Source: Harmonia axyridis
Taxonomy: Eukaryota; Arthropoda; Insecta; Coleoptera; Coccinellidae
DNA: 64,000 nt
Direction of reading: 5' to 3'
Assembly (NCBI RefSeq): GCF_914767665.1
Contig: NC_059503.1
Span: 9,362,001 to 9,426,000 of the forward strand
Of the stretch, positions 35,481-46,574 are shown piece after piece (the stretch's first letter is position 1; the number at the start of each line of letters is the position of its first letter). The translations under genes were made by a program, and so were the position numbers. The notes below the pieces were generated by a model that saw only the letters and a list, made by a program, of their open reading frames with translations, was not told the origin of the DNA and searched no databases.

Positions 35481-35486
35481 TTTATA

Positions 35487-36422
35487 ACGGGTGTTTTTTT
35501 TTTCGAGGTATATAACTTCAAGTTGGAATTACTGTTCGAGATAGCGACCGATTCAACAGTTGTCAAATGATTTATTCTCAGTTTGGTTTGGCAATTCATC
35601 ATGAAAAGACTCACGTCTGAACAACGCTTGAAATAGAGCAATTCTATTTCGAAAATGATGGTTCTGTGCGGAATACGTATCGCGCACTACGTCCATTTTA
35701 TTTTGTTTAGCGATGAAGCGCACTTCTGGTTGAATGGCTACGTCAACAAACAAAACTGCCGTATTTGGAGTAAGCTAATCCTCAAGTGTATGTCGAAACA
35801 CCGTTACATACAGAAAAACTGACAGTTTGATGCGCTTTATGGTCTGGTGGAATCATTGGTCCGTACTTCGTCAAAAACGATGATGGCCAGAACGTTACAG
35901 TCAATGGTGATCGGTTTAGAGCCATGATTACTAACTTCTTCATTCCTGAATTGAACAACCATGATGTCCAGGAGCTGTGGTTCCAACAAGACGTCGCAAC
36001 ATGTCACACAGCTCGTGCCACAATCGATTTATTGAAAGACACGTTTGGTGACCGCCTAATTTCACGTTTTGGACCTGTAAATTAGCCTCCAAGATCTTGT
36101 GATTTAACACCGCTAGACTACTTTCTGTGGGGCTATGTAAAGTCATTGGTCTATGAGAATAAACCACAAACCCTTGACCATTTGGAAGACAACATTCGTC
36201 GTGTTATTGCCGATATACGGCCACAAATGTTGGAAAAAGTCATCGAAAATTGGACGTCCAGATTGGACTACATCCGTGCCAGCCGTGGCGGTCATATGCC
36301 AGAAATCATATTTAAAATATAATGCCAGATTATCTTGCGGATAAATAAAATTTATGTCAATCGAATAATCCATCGTTGTTTTATTGCAATTTAAAGTTCT
36401 ATAGCTCTAAAAAAACACTCTT
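35487..36422 (+). mobile_element. DD41D-spaced mariner-like element, copy D (internally deleted)
   Basis: TA, then ACGGGTGTTTTTTTTTTCGA at the left; TCTAAAAAAACACTCTT then TA at the right. The plus strand carries the transposase from the SDEAHFWLNGYVN region through QQDVATCHTA (Gly to Val after the second Asp), a Trp to stop in NWPP, and the C-terminus VIENWTSRLDYIRASRGGHM. It lies opposite copy C, 840 bases away. C and D share the same internal deletion junction. Confidence 0.88.
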
Positions 36423-36639
36423 TAATTATTTTTAGAGAATCAATATTAATTTTCATTGAGGACTGAATCCATTTAACTCGAATTGGCCATTTGCAATTTA
36501 ATAAAAGTTATTTTTAACAGTCTATGTAATCTTAACTGTTGAATTCAGGGCAGTGATGCAATGAAGACATTTCATCAGCATCATGAGTTATGAACATATA
36601 AAAATTCGAACAAATTCACTGAGAGCCAATTTCCCTTTG

Positions 36640-36790
36640 AGCGTACTTTAGGTCTAATGAAGATGAGATTGCATAAGTTAAAGCCTGTTTCGGAGGCAAA
36701 GACGAATCTTTCTACAAAAAGGTATCGAAAAGTTGAAGAAACGTTGGAGTACATTTATCACGCTTGAAGGTGACTATATTAACGAATATA
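36640..36790 (+). pseudogene. Mariner transposase C-terminal relic
   Basis: RSNEDEIA, a stop, then VKACFGGKDESFYKKVSK, equivalent to the C-terminal region in the relics at 5040 and 23112. Frame is lost soon after. Confidence 0.5.
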
Positions 36791-37226
36791 GCAAAATTTA
36801 CATGAAAAAAATTTGTCTTTTCTATTTGCATCAAGACCTAATTGATGGAATGTTAGGTTTTCGAGCAGCAGTTGTTATTTAGTTTTACATTTTTGAGTAT
36901 AAAAGAAAATCAGAACGTGCAGAAATGAGTCCAACCGAATGAAATATTCACTGGAAATAGTGGATTTTCCATGATGAAATTATTGGCTCTTGCAAACAAA
37001 AAAACTGATGTTGCATTCAGCCGTATTCCATTAGAGCAGATCCCTATGGATTCCAATCGAGAAAAATGAGGAAAAAAGTTAGTGACCAAACGAGGTCCTT
37101 TTTGTGTTCAGAATTCGAAATGCATGAAACAAAATTGCAGATATTTTCAATTCGCAGAACGTACACAATGGATTTTTGAAAGTGGTATGCGTTTAATTCG
37201 TTGTCCATAATTTCGTTGGTCTATAC

Positions 37227-38246
37227 CACTGGCGGCTCGTTAAAAACAAAAGGTGCGGCGCAGTTTTTTGCCTAGGGATTCACAAAAACCGAAAAAATGG
37301 TCTGAAAGTACAGCAATTCATGAAAATTTGACTAAAAACTGATACTTGAAAGGTATAGCACCAAGTGAGCAACTTGTTGGCTGGTTTTTCTTCTTTGGGG
37401 AATTTTCTGATCTCCAGATCAGTTGTTTATAAGTTTGGAGTACTGATTTAGGCGTACAATTTTACTTCCACCGTTTTTTTTCCAAAATTCGGGGCTTTAT
37501 TGTAACTAGTTAGACAATTATAATTCGAAGTATCATCATCGCTGGCCACTACTTGGCTAATCACAGATCGCCAATTCTGTCACTGCTCACCGATTCTTCG
37601 TAGAGCTCACGGTTTTGAGGAAATTCGAACTTGAAATTTGGGGAAAAATTGAATTTTCCTTCAAAAATCGTTATATCTCCTGAATTATTCGTCACAGACC
37701 CCTCAAATGAAAACGTTTTTAAAACATCAAGTTCCGATCTAGAACATACTGAGGTTTCAAGGGCGTAGCTTGCGTCCAGGAGAATTTGCAGCTTCGGGAA
37801 TATTATCAATTTTTTTCTTGAAAATTTCAGATATTTTCCTATTATTTCTGAAATAATGTTCTGATCTCTCAACTGTCGGCATTTTCGTGATCTACATAAT
37901 CGAATCAATCAATAAAATGATACAATATTTCAATGAAGGAACTTCTACTCTTTTTTTCCATTTTCTAACAAAAAATTTTTCAGGTGAGATCGAAATTCGG
38001 CTTATCAGATATCATCAATTCTGGCAACTCCAACCGATTCAATAATACTGTTAATATATTTTTTTGCCTTCAAAATTTCACTGGAAATAGGGAGATAATA
38101 AACGGGCATAAAAGTCTACAGATAAAACAATAGGCTGATACTTTGTAGATTGTATGATGAAATAAAAAAAATTTCATTTTTGGGTGAGCTAATTTGTAAG
38201 TTCATTTCTAGGTTCATTTAGATCCCGAGGTCACGAGCCGCCACTG
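37227..38246. mobile_element. hAT-like non-autonomous element
   Basis: Termini CACTGGCGGCTCGT and, reverse-complemented, CAGTGGCGGCTCGT. Flanking octamers GTCTATAC (37219-37226) and GTCTGCAT (38247-38254) agree at five of eight positions, consistent with an aged 8-bp duplication of the hAT superfamily. The 115-residue minus-strand open frame at 37561-37908 inside it is not recognisable as a transposase. Confidence 0.6.
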
Positions 38247-38254
38247 GTCTGCAT

Positions 38255-41217
38255 TATCAGGTTTATCGCGAGGCTTTCAATTGCAACGAGGAAAAAAGCT
38301 CCAGCATAGGACGAGCATTTTGTTAATTGCAACTCGAAACGGCCATCGAACACGTTCACGAATAAATTCCGGATTATGCTTTTTCGATAAACAGCCGTCG
38401 TGCCTATGCGGCGTTAACATCGAAAGAGTGGTGTGTGTATCGGTTATTTTGGGGTAATGAATTCTTATGGTCGCACCATCATTTTACACGTTTATATGCC
38501 ACGAAAGACTTCAACACGATACACTTTACGCGCGAAATATCGCCTGCTATCATGCTCACGAGGGTCTTGTTCGTCTTGATCGTAATATGCAGTTGGCTGG
38601 TAGGAAACTATTTCGATTATTTCTCTCGTTCTAATCTCCAGAAATCACAAACGCGCCATTTTTAATTACAAATAGTTTTTAGATGAAAAAAATTGCATTA
38701 CTCCCCCCTCGAAAAAAAGCCACAAGTCAATACGTCTCACTTTTCAACTTGTTGGACTTTGTATTTCGACTAGATAATTTCATGTTGCTACATGTAATGT
38801 CTTTATAGGCAAGTAATCCAAGAAGTATCTTCTCTATAGAGGGAAATTGTCTTTCGGTGAATTTCTTTAATTTTTTATATGTTGTAGAACTCTTGATGCT
38901 GATCAAATGTTTACATTGCATCACCGCCCAAAATACAGTGTGCAGGAATCATTCTTCTCTATTTCAGTGACATAATGCGTTATTTACAGTACTAAAAACA
39001 GTGCTGTAATGAAGTCATTACTGCATTGTTTTCAGTTATATTTTTCCTTTTGTAGTAGTCTACACTGACTTCCGATCAAATTTCAACACACTTCAATTGT
39101 CAATATAATATAAATTGGATAGCGTGAAATGATTTGCAACTTTATTTGCAATTTCTCTAGATTCTAGTGGCGTTAAATCGATTTCGTAAGATATCATTCA
39201 TGAATTCAATGCGTAATTATTTCAAAATTCGAAACGTACAAATCAAATTGTTTAATCTGAATTTTTCATTGAATTTCGACAATATTTCTTTAAACTTGAG
39301 TGAAATAGAGAAGATATCGTCTAATAATCGTAGCAAAAGTCAATTTCAACACTCATGCGTTTAAAATTCGCATTCGTGTTCGAATAGGAGCCCATTCTGA
39401 AACTTGTTTTATAATATACTATTCTTTATAGTGGACTTTAATGAGCTGCATGATAAACAATCGATGCACACTCGATTTGGTTTGATATGCTTAACTCTAC
39501 CTCTTGATATGTATTTTTCTTTTCTTCAGTAAAGGCAATTCATTATTATAATCATTATATCCCAAAAGGTTTTTTTATAATGGGCATCTCATCAGTTTTC
39601 GTCTATCTAGTATAAAAATAGGACTTCCCATTCAATAATTTCCAATTTGGCTCTCCCTGTAAATCGTAAATTATTTCATTGATAAGAATAGAAACGTTTA
39701 GATTTTCCGAACAATGCAGTTATCAAAAGCAATTCATATCATATTTTTGAGTTGAGGTCGAATAATAAATTATTGTGTTGGACAGAAATCAACATCAGCA
39801 TGCATTTAAAATTTAACGAACAGTACAGATTAATGGATACGCAAGAGATGTTCATTTGGTAGAAACAATTTTTCATTTTTGAATGTCATACCCGTACATA
39901 ATGTACAAACAATCAAAAATTTTATAAATTCGGTAACGCTATTGAATCATTGATGGGCAGCTCAACAACCAATCAATGGACGAGGGCTGAATTATTTCAA
40001 CATGAAATAAATATAGGATTTGTTGAAAATACCTAAACTGACTGAAAGCTATTTCAATCAACATTTCATGTCATACAACAATATCAGGAATGAGTGGAAA
40101 TGGCCTGAAATGAACAGCTGCTCATTATGCCAACTGTACAAGTGTGGTCCTTCATAGAAATTCAACAATAAATTCATATCTGTGCTTTTTGTAGGATTTG
40201 AAGTAAGATCTGAATGAAGAAAATAAGATTTTGATGGACATACGCTATGGGCATGATGTTCGACGGGATGGACGAAAATGTTGGTGGATAAAGACCAAGA
40301 TGCAAACTTAGGATAATGTATCTTGACGTCATCAAAAAGTAGTTGTAAATATCAACAATGGAAGAATACAAATCCATAGCTTATGTCAAGCAGGTGATCA
40401 CAGCATCATTAAATGCAGCAATATCACACTCGGCCTTCGACGATGATGGCGCGACTGAGTGATGTTTTAAGGCCAATAAAAAATCATGAGGGACTCAAGT
40501 TATCACCTTGGGGTACACCATCGAACTACTCATTTTAAAGAATGAGTAATTTTTGTAATATTTCTTTTGAATCTCCCAAAAAAAAAATTGTAAACGGGCC
40601 TGTTTCGAATTAGAGTTATCTTGTTCTAACTGATGTGCTAGCTGTCTCGATCCGTTCATATCTACGGATGTTAAATCAATTCGTTCCGAAAGCATGATAG
40701 CTCAACATCAGACGGGTGGACTTGATCGATGGTCTAATTACGATGGGGAGTAAAGTGCGTGCATTTTTTCCAATCGGAAGGTCATATTTCAACGGAGTTC
40801 CACCAGTAAATTATATCACACGCCAAAACGCTAGCGCATAATTCATAGGGAGGCGAAATGATATTTCAGGTGGGTAGGAAGGTAAGAACGAGCTATTTTA
40901 TAAATGTGGGTTGTCCATGCCGCGTCTCGTATCTGACTTTTTCAGGAATCGCACAGATCGTTGGATGAAATACGTCGAATATTCTCCAGGAATATTTTTT
41001 TCAACGTTCATGCGAATAAGGAATTTTCATATTTGACGCATTCGGTTCTTCACAAAATTCAGTTGTTGAGAATGATGAACACCAGTCGAAGCCGTTGTGT
41101 GGCGGAGCAATTGAAGTATTCTGTACTTAATTAAAAATTCTGTAAAAACTTGTGATTTGCGTGTTTGATTGTAATGAAAAATGAAGCATCGTAGGGGGCA
41201 TGACGCGGAGTATTATA
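38255..41217. other. Intron 2: about 3 kb with no recognised feature
   Basis: Bases 38260-38460 have moderate G+C and might be non-repetitive conserved sequence. The remainder is AT-rich with chance-like open frames. Confidence 0.35.
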
Positions 41218-42156
41218 CCGGGTTTTTCGCCATAATTTGACCCGAGATTTGACCCCCCTTTAACTTTGTTACTAGAAGAGGTACAAAGAATGTTTTCTAC
41301 AAAAGTTGCATGAAATCGACTCCTATTTCTTGAAATGATTTCACAACATGAAATATATAAAGAGGGGGCAACATATGGATTGCAACTTCATTTTTTCAAA
41401 AATAACACCCTGTATATTTTCCTATATTTGACTTGCTCTTCTTCCCCTGACTTCGAATATATAACATATGTTTGGTCTATCTCTCTTATTCTTAGTACCA
41501 CTGAGTTTCAAATTTTGAGAACCACCTGGCATGCTCAGTAAACAGTTTTCAAGTGGTAGGATGCGATAACTCAAAATGCTCTCTTTTGAGTTATCTCGTT
41601 GGCAACGATATGATACGTAATTCACTATGAATTGGAATTGGATGATTTGGATGCAACTCCATAGATTCTCTCATTGTAACTTCCTTATTTTCATTGTTCT
41701 TCACATAGAGTGAAAATATTTCAAACTTTTCCACTTCTGTGTGTGCATATTCAATGAATAAATTCATTCAAAGACAAACGTATGTCATATATCGTTGCCA
41801 ACGAGATAACTCAAAAAAGGGCATTTTGAGTTATCTCATCCTACCACTTGAAAACTGATTAGTGAGCATGCCAGGTGGTTCTCAAAATTTGAAACTCAGT
41901 GGTACTCAGAATAAGAGAGATAGACCAAACATATGTCATATATTCGGAATCAGGGGAAAAGAACTAGTCAAATATAGAAAAATTTACATTTGAAAAAATT
42001 GCAATCAATATGTTGCCCACTCTGTATATTTTTCATTTTGTGAGATCATTTTAAAAAACACTAGTCAATTCCGTAAAACTTTTGTAGAAAACATTTTTTT
42101 GTACCTCTTTCAGTAACAAAGTTAAAGGGGAGGTCAAATTATAGTGAAAAACCAGG
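41218..42156. mobile_element. Foldback element with about 390-bp inverted arms
   Basis: TA flanks both ends. The left end is CCGGGTTTTTCGCCATAATT, and the reverse-complemented right end CCTGGTTTTTCACTATAATT. The arms (about 41218-41612 and 41785-42156) stay aligned throughout, including CTTTGTTACTAGAAGAGGTA on the left, TAAGAGAGATAG on the right and GTTATCTCGTTGGCAACGAT at the inner edges. The central spacer is about 170 bases. No protein is encoded. Confidence 0.85.
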
Positions 42157-42299
42157 TACATCTTTGAAGTCTACTTTTGTATCATAATATACTATAATTT
42201 CATTTAAGGAAGTTATTTTGACAAACTCTGTGCTTATTTCGAGACAAACTGTTAAAACGAATTTATAAATCCCAGTGAGTAAAAATATTCACCTATTCG

Positions 42300-42640
42300 T
42301 CATTTTTTGCTATTCCATTCTGCTGACGTTATCATTCTGACACTTTTCTTCCTCATCTGACATTCCTCTCGGATAGAAGAATTCCTCTTACTATCTCTCA
42401 GCGTATATCCAGATATTATTCTTAGTATTGACATCTCCGTAGTTCTTAGGATGAACTTTCTTTTGCTAAACGCAGTTTTCATGATGGGTCTGACACAAAC
42501 TTTGCAGATTTCAGTTTTCAAATGCTTTCTTATGTGTCTGTTGTTCCAAATGACGTTGAGAAAAGCACCGGCCATATTTCATCTAGTTGATTTTGGTACT
42601 CCGTATCTTGGTTCGACGATATATTTACCCTCAGATAATT
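42300..42640 (-). pseudogene. LINE reverse-transcriptase C-terminal fragment
   Basis: The minus-strand frame reads MAGAFLNVIWNNRHIRKHLK, TEICKVCVRPIMKTAFSKRK, LRTTEMSILRIISGYTLRDS, then SSIREECQMRK. It matches the post-palm region of a widespread insect non-LTR transcriptase (AGCLN..IWRN...RPVMTYA...LRTTEM..LR.I.G.TLRD). The adjoining upstream part (EPRYGVPKSTR) carries a stop. Polymerase motifs are absent. Confidence 0.75.
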
Positions 42641-42743
42641 GAAACACATGTCTTTATAGTGACTCTGTATGCCCGAGAGGTGGCGTTGCTGGCTTCACGT
42701 CACTCTCTAGGGATGCATCTGTGGGTTCATAAATAATCCCCGA

Positions 42744-42885
42744 ATTTATGCAGAGTCACCTCTCCACGATGGTGTGAGAGGGTGTCTTGGGTAGAGATCG
42801 CTGGATGGTCCAACTGATGAGTCCACCAGCGATCTCTGGACGAAACACCGTAAGCACCAGAGAAAGGTTGCACCTACGATATTTG
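42744..42885 (+). mobile_element. Hammerhead-bearing repeat unit, copy 1
   Basis: Homologous over about 140 bases to the reverse complement of 47020-47165: CAGAGTCACCTCTCCACGAT then GAGAGGGTGTC upstream of the ribozyme core, and AGAAAGGTTGCACCT downstream. Sequence outside these limits differs. A 9-base inverted repeat, GTGACTCTG at 42660 and CAGAGTCAC at 42751, lies at its left. No coding sequence is seen, so it could be a small retroposed, ribozyme-carrying element. Confidence 0.5.
42781..42849 (+). ncRNA. Hammerhead self-cleaving ribozyme, apparently intact
   Basis: All parts of a hammerhead are in order. Stem III 5' strand GGTGT (42781-42785), cleavage base C (42786), stem I TTGGG/TCCAA (42787-42791 with 42809-42813, last pair G-U), core CTGATGA (42814-42820), stem II GTCCA/TGGAC (42821-42825 with 42837-42841), core GAA (42842-42844), and stem III 3' strand ACACC (42845-42849). 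Stems I and II are closed by loops and stem III is open, the type III topology. Cleavage would fall after the C of GUC at 42786. It is on the strand opposite to the DIP-like gene. Confidence 0.85.
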
Positions 42886-43769
42886 GTTCGAGTAAGCTTT
42901 GCCAAAACTTGTTCTATATGTTGGTTAGCAATGAAAAATTTGCAATTTAGTTTAGTTTTTTTGGCTATGATGACTGATTTTTCGTAGATATATTCGCATT
43001 GATTTATTGAAGAAAATACCCAACTAGTGACATAATGCTTAGGACATGTTTACTAAAGTCGACTTTCTTACTATCATCATATTATATTTTAGTTAATTTT
43101 TCACCCTCAACTCCGGAGTGGATACAATAATTGTAACCAGATTGCATATAACCGAGATATTCGCCCTTATTCAGTTACCTACACCAAATATTGTTACAGT
43201 ATCATTTGTAGTAATAATAATCGCAATCAGTCAATTTTGTGAAACTACACCAGTTGCCCATAAATCCTTCATCAATGTCGATTTCCATTGCATAGGCCAT
43301 TGTTCGGTTGTCAATATTGCATCAGAAATAATTTATGGTTAATCAAGCATCGTCCATTATGAATTGATCATTCGGATACGTTAATTAACCCTTTTACGGA
43401 TAAAATTGGCTCATTCAATGATGAATTTTCACTCGTGATTCGCCGAGTTGAATGGAATAGTTCTGATTGGAAACTAGTGATTCCTCAATTATTAGTTGCG
43501 ATGTATGTTCATCATTGGTTTCCGATGACATAATCCTATAAAAAATTTTGATTCAATGATCATCATTCATGAGTGAAGACCACCAAAAAACATCAACTGT
43601 TAATGGAATTTTCCACTAATCGTTTAGTAGTATAGAATGAAATACAGAATGAAGCAAATGATGAGTTTAATACTGTAGGTTTGGTAATGGGATTCTTCTT
43701 GAGTTCTCAATCCTTTCACTTTATTTGTTCCTCCGTGGGGGACAGTTATTAAAAAAACACAAGAGGGGT
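42886..43769. other. Intron 2: nothing recognised
   Basis: AT-rich DNA between the ribozyme unit and the hAT MITE. Confidence 0.3.
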
Positions 43770-44072
43770 CAGGCGCGGATCCACGGGGGGGGGGGGGGGA
43801 ACTGGGGGAACGTTCCCCCCCCCCCCCAAATGGCCCGGGCACCTCTCAAATTTTGCCGGCCCTCCTAGAATTTGACATACTAAGGCTCGAATAATTACAA
43901 GATCATCAAGAATTTCACCTTCAATACATTTTGTGAAAACCCATATTAATGAACGGCAAAAAAAAATGACGTCCGAAAATGGCGGAAGTGTCTGGGATCC
44001 ACATTTTCAGTATTTTGAGTATCTAAAAGTTCCACCCCCCCCCCCCAAAAGTGGGGCCTGGATCCGCGCCTG
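43770..44072. mobile_element. hAT-type MITE with poly-G/poly-C subterminal tracts
   Basis: Terminal repeats CAGGCGCGGATCCA at both ends, and identical 8-bp duplications AGAGGGGT at 43762-43769 and 44073-44080. A run of 15 G follows the left terminus, with C-runs at about 43815 and 44034. The total is 303 bp with no coding capacity. Perfect duplications and matching termini indicate a fairly recent insertion. Confidence 0.85.
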
Positions 44073-45011
44073 AGAGGGGTAGGATAGATTTTCTAATTGA
44101 ATATACCAACTCTACGCATTTTCGCAGAAAATAATTATCCTATCTTTTTTTCACGGTGGTGGACTCATTGGCGCTGAAATTTCACACTACAATCATAAAA
44201 CCGTGTCTTAGGTGTAAGTTCCTTTATATATTCGTAACCCCTCCATTAAAACGTATCTTAATGTGCACTAGTAAAAAAATAAAGTGATATATACGATTTA
44301 ACATTGTCTTACACCCAATAACGCGTCGGTTATGGGAGTATTTTCAGTAGAAAGTACATGAACTAGGGCTTACAAATGGCATTTCGAACTTATATTCAGA
44401 TGTTAGCTAGTGTGCAGTATTGTTTCAGCATGGCTCTCACATAATCTTGGATTGCTGCATCCAAATTTGCTCTAATTCTCTAAGCAGTGCAATTGTCTCG
44501 TTTCATTTGTCAGTGACGTACGCTTAGCATTGTTTCGAGTAGTGGAAATTGAGATTTATCGATAGTAAATTGTGTTGTATCTTGTAGTTAAACAGAGATG
44601 AGAAATGCTAAAAATTCATGTTGAATCTGTTTTGACTACGCTTTTTGCAAATATTTATATGGAAAAGGTTAAAGGCAAGTAGTGGGAATACACCATTTTG
44701 TCAAAGTTCCGAAAATTGTTGAAAATATGTTTGAATTTGCTAATATGAATAAATACAAAGGACAGATTCAATTACTTCAAAAAGGCTTGAGGAAATAAAA
44801 TCCTAGACAGTTGCCGAAGGATATAATAAGAAATATTCCAAAAATGAAGAGAAATTGCAGGTTAAATATTTGAGGGAGACTATTGTTGACGAAAAGAGAA
44901 AACAGTACGAAAAAGTTCTGTACATAGTGACGGATCGGAATAATTGATAAGCGTATTTTGTGGTCTGACTTTTATCTGAGAAACGATTGAAAGATTTCAG
45001 AAAATAGTAAT
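44073..45011. other. Intron 2: nothing recognised
   Basis: No gene or repeat identified. Confidence 0.3.
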
Positions 45012-45727
45012 TTTTCGGCAACCGTCCGGGAAGTGCTCACTTCCCGGACGCTTTTTCTCTGAGAAAGTAGCATTTCCCGGCCTAGTCCGGAAAGTACGTA
45101 CTTCCCGGACTAGGCCGGAAAAGAATCATAGAATCCATAACAACCGAGATAACGGCTGACAGTTCATATGAAATGTTTTTTTATCGCAATCGTAATAAAA
45201 TATGGAAAGCAACCGCGATAGTGTTATTTTACATGGTTTCCGAAAAAATATTGTACGCAACACGCCCGAAAATGGTTACTATTACGTAACAAGTCCGGAA
45301 AATAGGGTTTTTTTTAGGCGAATAGACAAAATTCCAGGACGAGTGTAAGCGCTCGTCCTGGAAGTCTGTGAGTCCAAAAAAACATTTTCGGTCGTGTTGC
45401 ATACAATATTCTTTCGGCAACCGTGTAGAATAACACTATCGCAGCTTTCCATATTTTATTGCGATTGCGATAAAAAAACATGCAAATTGTTGACAACTAC
45501 TTTCATATGAACTGTCAGTCATTTTCTCGGTTGCAATGGTAATGATCATCTGCATTTATCAAAAATATACCTACCAAGATTTTCATATTCACAATGACAC
45601 AAACGACGTGATTCTTTTCCGGCCTAGTCCGGGAAATACGTACTTTCCAGACTAGGCCGGGAAATGCTACTTCCTAAGAGAAAAAGCGTCCGGGAAGTGA
45701 GCACTTCCCGGACGGTTGCCGAAAAAA
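45012..45727. mobile_element. Hierarchical foldback palindrome
   Basis: The outer 120 bases at each end are near-perfect inverted copies, starting TTTTCGGCAACCGTCCGGGA. Each outer arm itself contains two hairpins: GTCCGGGAAGTG/CACTTCCCGGAC (2-base loop) and GGCCTAGTCCGG/CCGGACTAGGCC around AGTACGT. Inner arms also match (TTCATATGAAA, AAAATATGGAAAGC, CGATAGTGTTATT), with about 60 extra bases in the right one. At the centre lies CCAGGACGAG/CTCGTCCTGG. No TA or other duplication is obvious, and no protein is encoded. Confidence 0.75.
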
Positions 45728-46415
45728 TGGATTTGGTTGGACGAAAACTGAAAATTGAAGGAAATGGATGGCTTATGCCATGAAGTTATGAAGAAGCGAA
45801 TACGTGAAGACGTTTTGACTTAATTCCGACCAAAATAACAATGGACATAGTTTGATGAACAGTTGAATATTCATAACATTTTTATGAAAAATGAAAAAAG
45901 GGGTAAAACCTGAATGTTCTAATGTAAAGTTTTTGGGAATTAGGTGGTGTAAATTGAAATTTTAGAGCATTTCAAATGTTTAAAAATTTTTGTACCTCCT
46001 GATTATAATATGCAAAACTCTGCGCCTAAACAGGGTACAAACAGCCAAGAGTTACTACTTTTGGTATTATATCATCTCAAGGACAGACCACAAAAAATAA
46101 TTTGTAATGAATTTTAGAGACATGAACGATCTGATAAGGAACCTAATGTCTGTTCTTACACTGATCAAAACGCCAGTAAACAAGATAAAACAACAACCGA
46201 TTACGGCAAAAAACAATTAACAAACATTCAAACATCCGGATCCACCGAACCCAGCGCCATCTACACTCGCTTCTTCGAACTAACTCTCCCCTTCCAATCT
46301 CGCGATAAATTAATCCGATATCAAAAGGAAAAACAGCGAAATTGTTTCGGAATGAAATTTTCATGCGAAATGTGGGAAAACGTGAAAGGGGAAAAAAAGG
46401 GGGAAATCGACTCAC
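45728..46415. other. Intron 2 start: nothing recognised
   Basis: Open frames at 46143-46490 overlap exon 2 in other frames and are incidental. Confidence 0.35.
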
Positions 46416-46574
46416 CTTCTTCATCCTGCGATATTCGGATGGTATCTCCGGTTTCCCTGCGCCATGTGATCGTGGGTTCCGGGGAGCCACGCGCCACGCA
46501 TCGCAGATTGACGTTGGAGCCCTCCCTCACAACCATATCCGTGCTGGTTGGGTAGTCCAGGATGTCGGGGGGCA
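46416..46574 (-). CDS. DIP/lachesin-like gene, exon 2 (first half of Ig domain 2)
   Basis: 159 bases with acceptor TGTTTTCTGTTCCAG and donor GTGAGTC. It completes G|TG (Val) and reads PPDILDYPTSTDMVVREGSN, VNLRCVARGSPEPTITWRRE, TGDTIRISQDEE, leaving G for exon 3. VVPPDILDYPTSTDMVVREG is the most diagnostic tract of the DIP/lachesin family. LRCVARG...PTITWRRE gives the first Cys and core Trp of Ig2. Codons are G/C-rich relative to the surrounding intron, as expected of a conserved exon. Confidence 0.98.
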
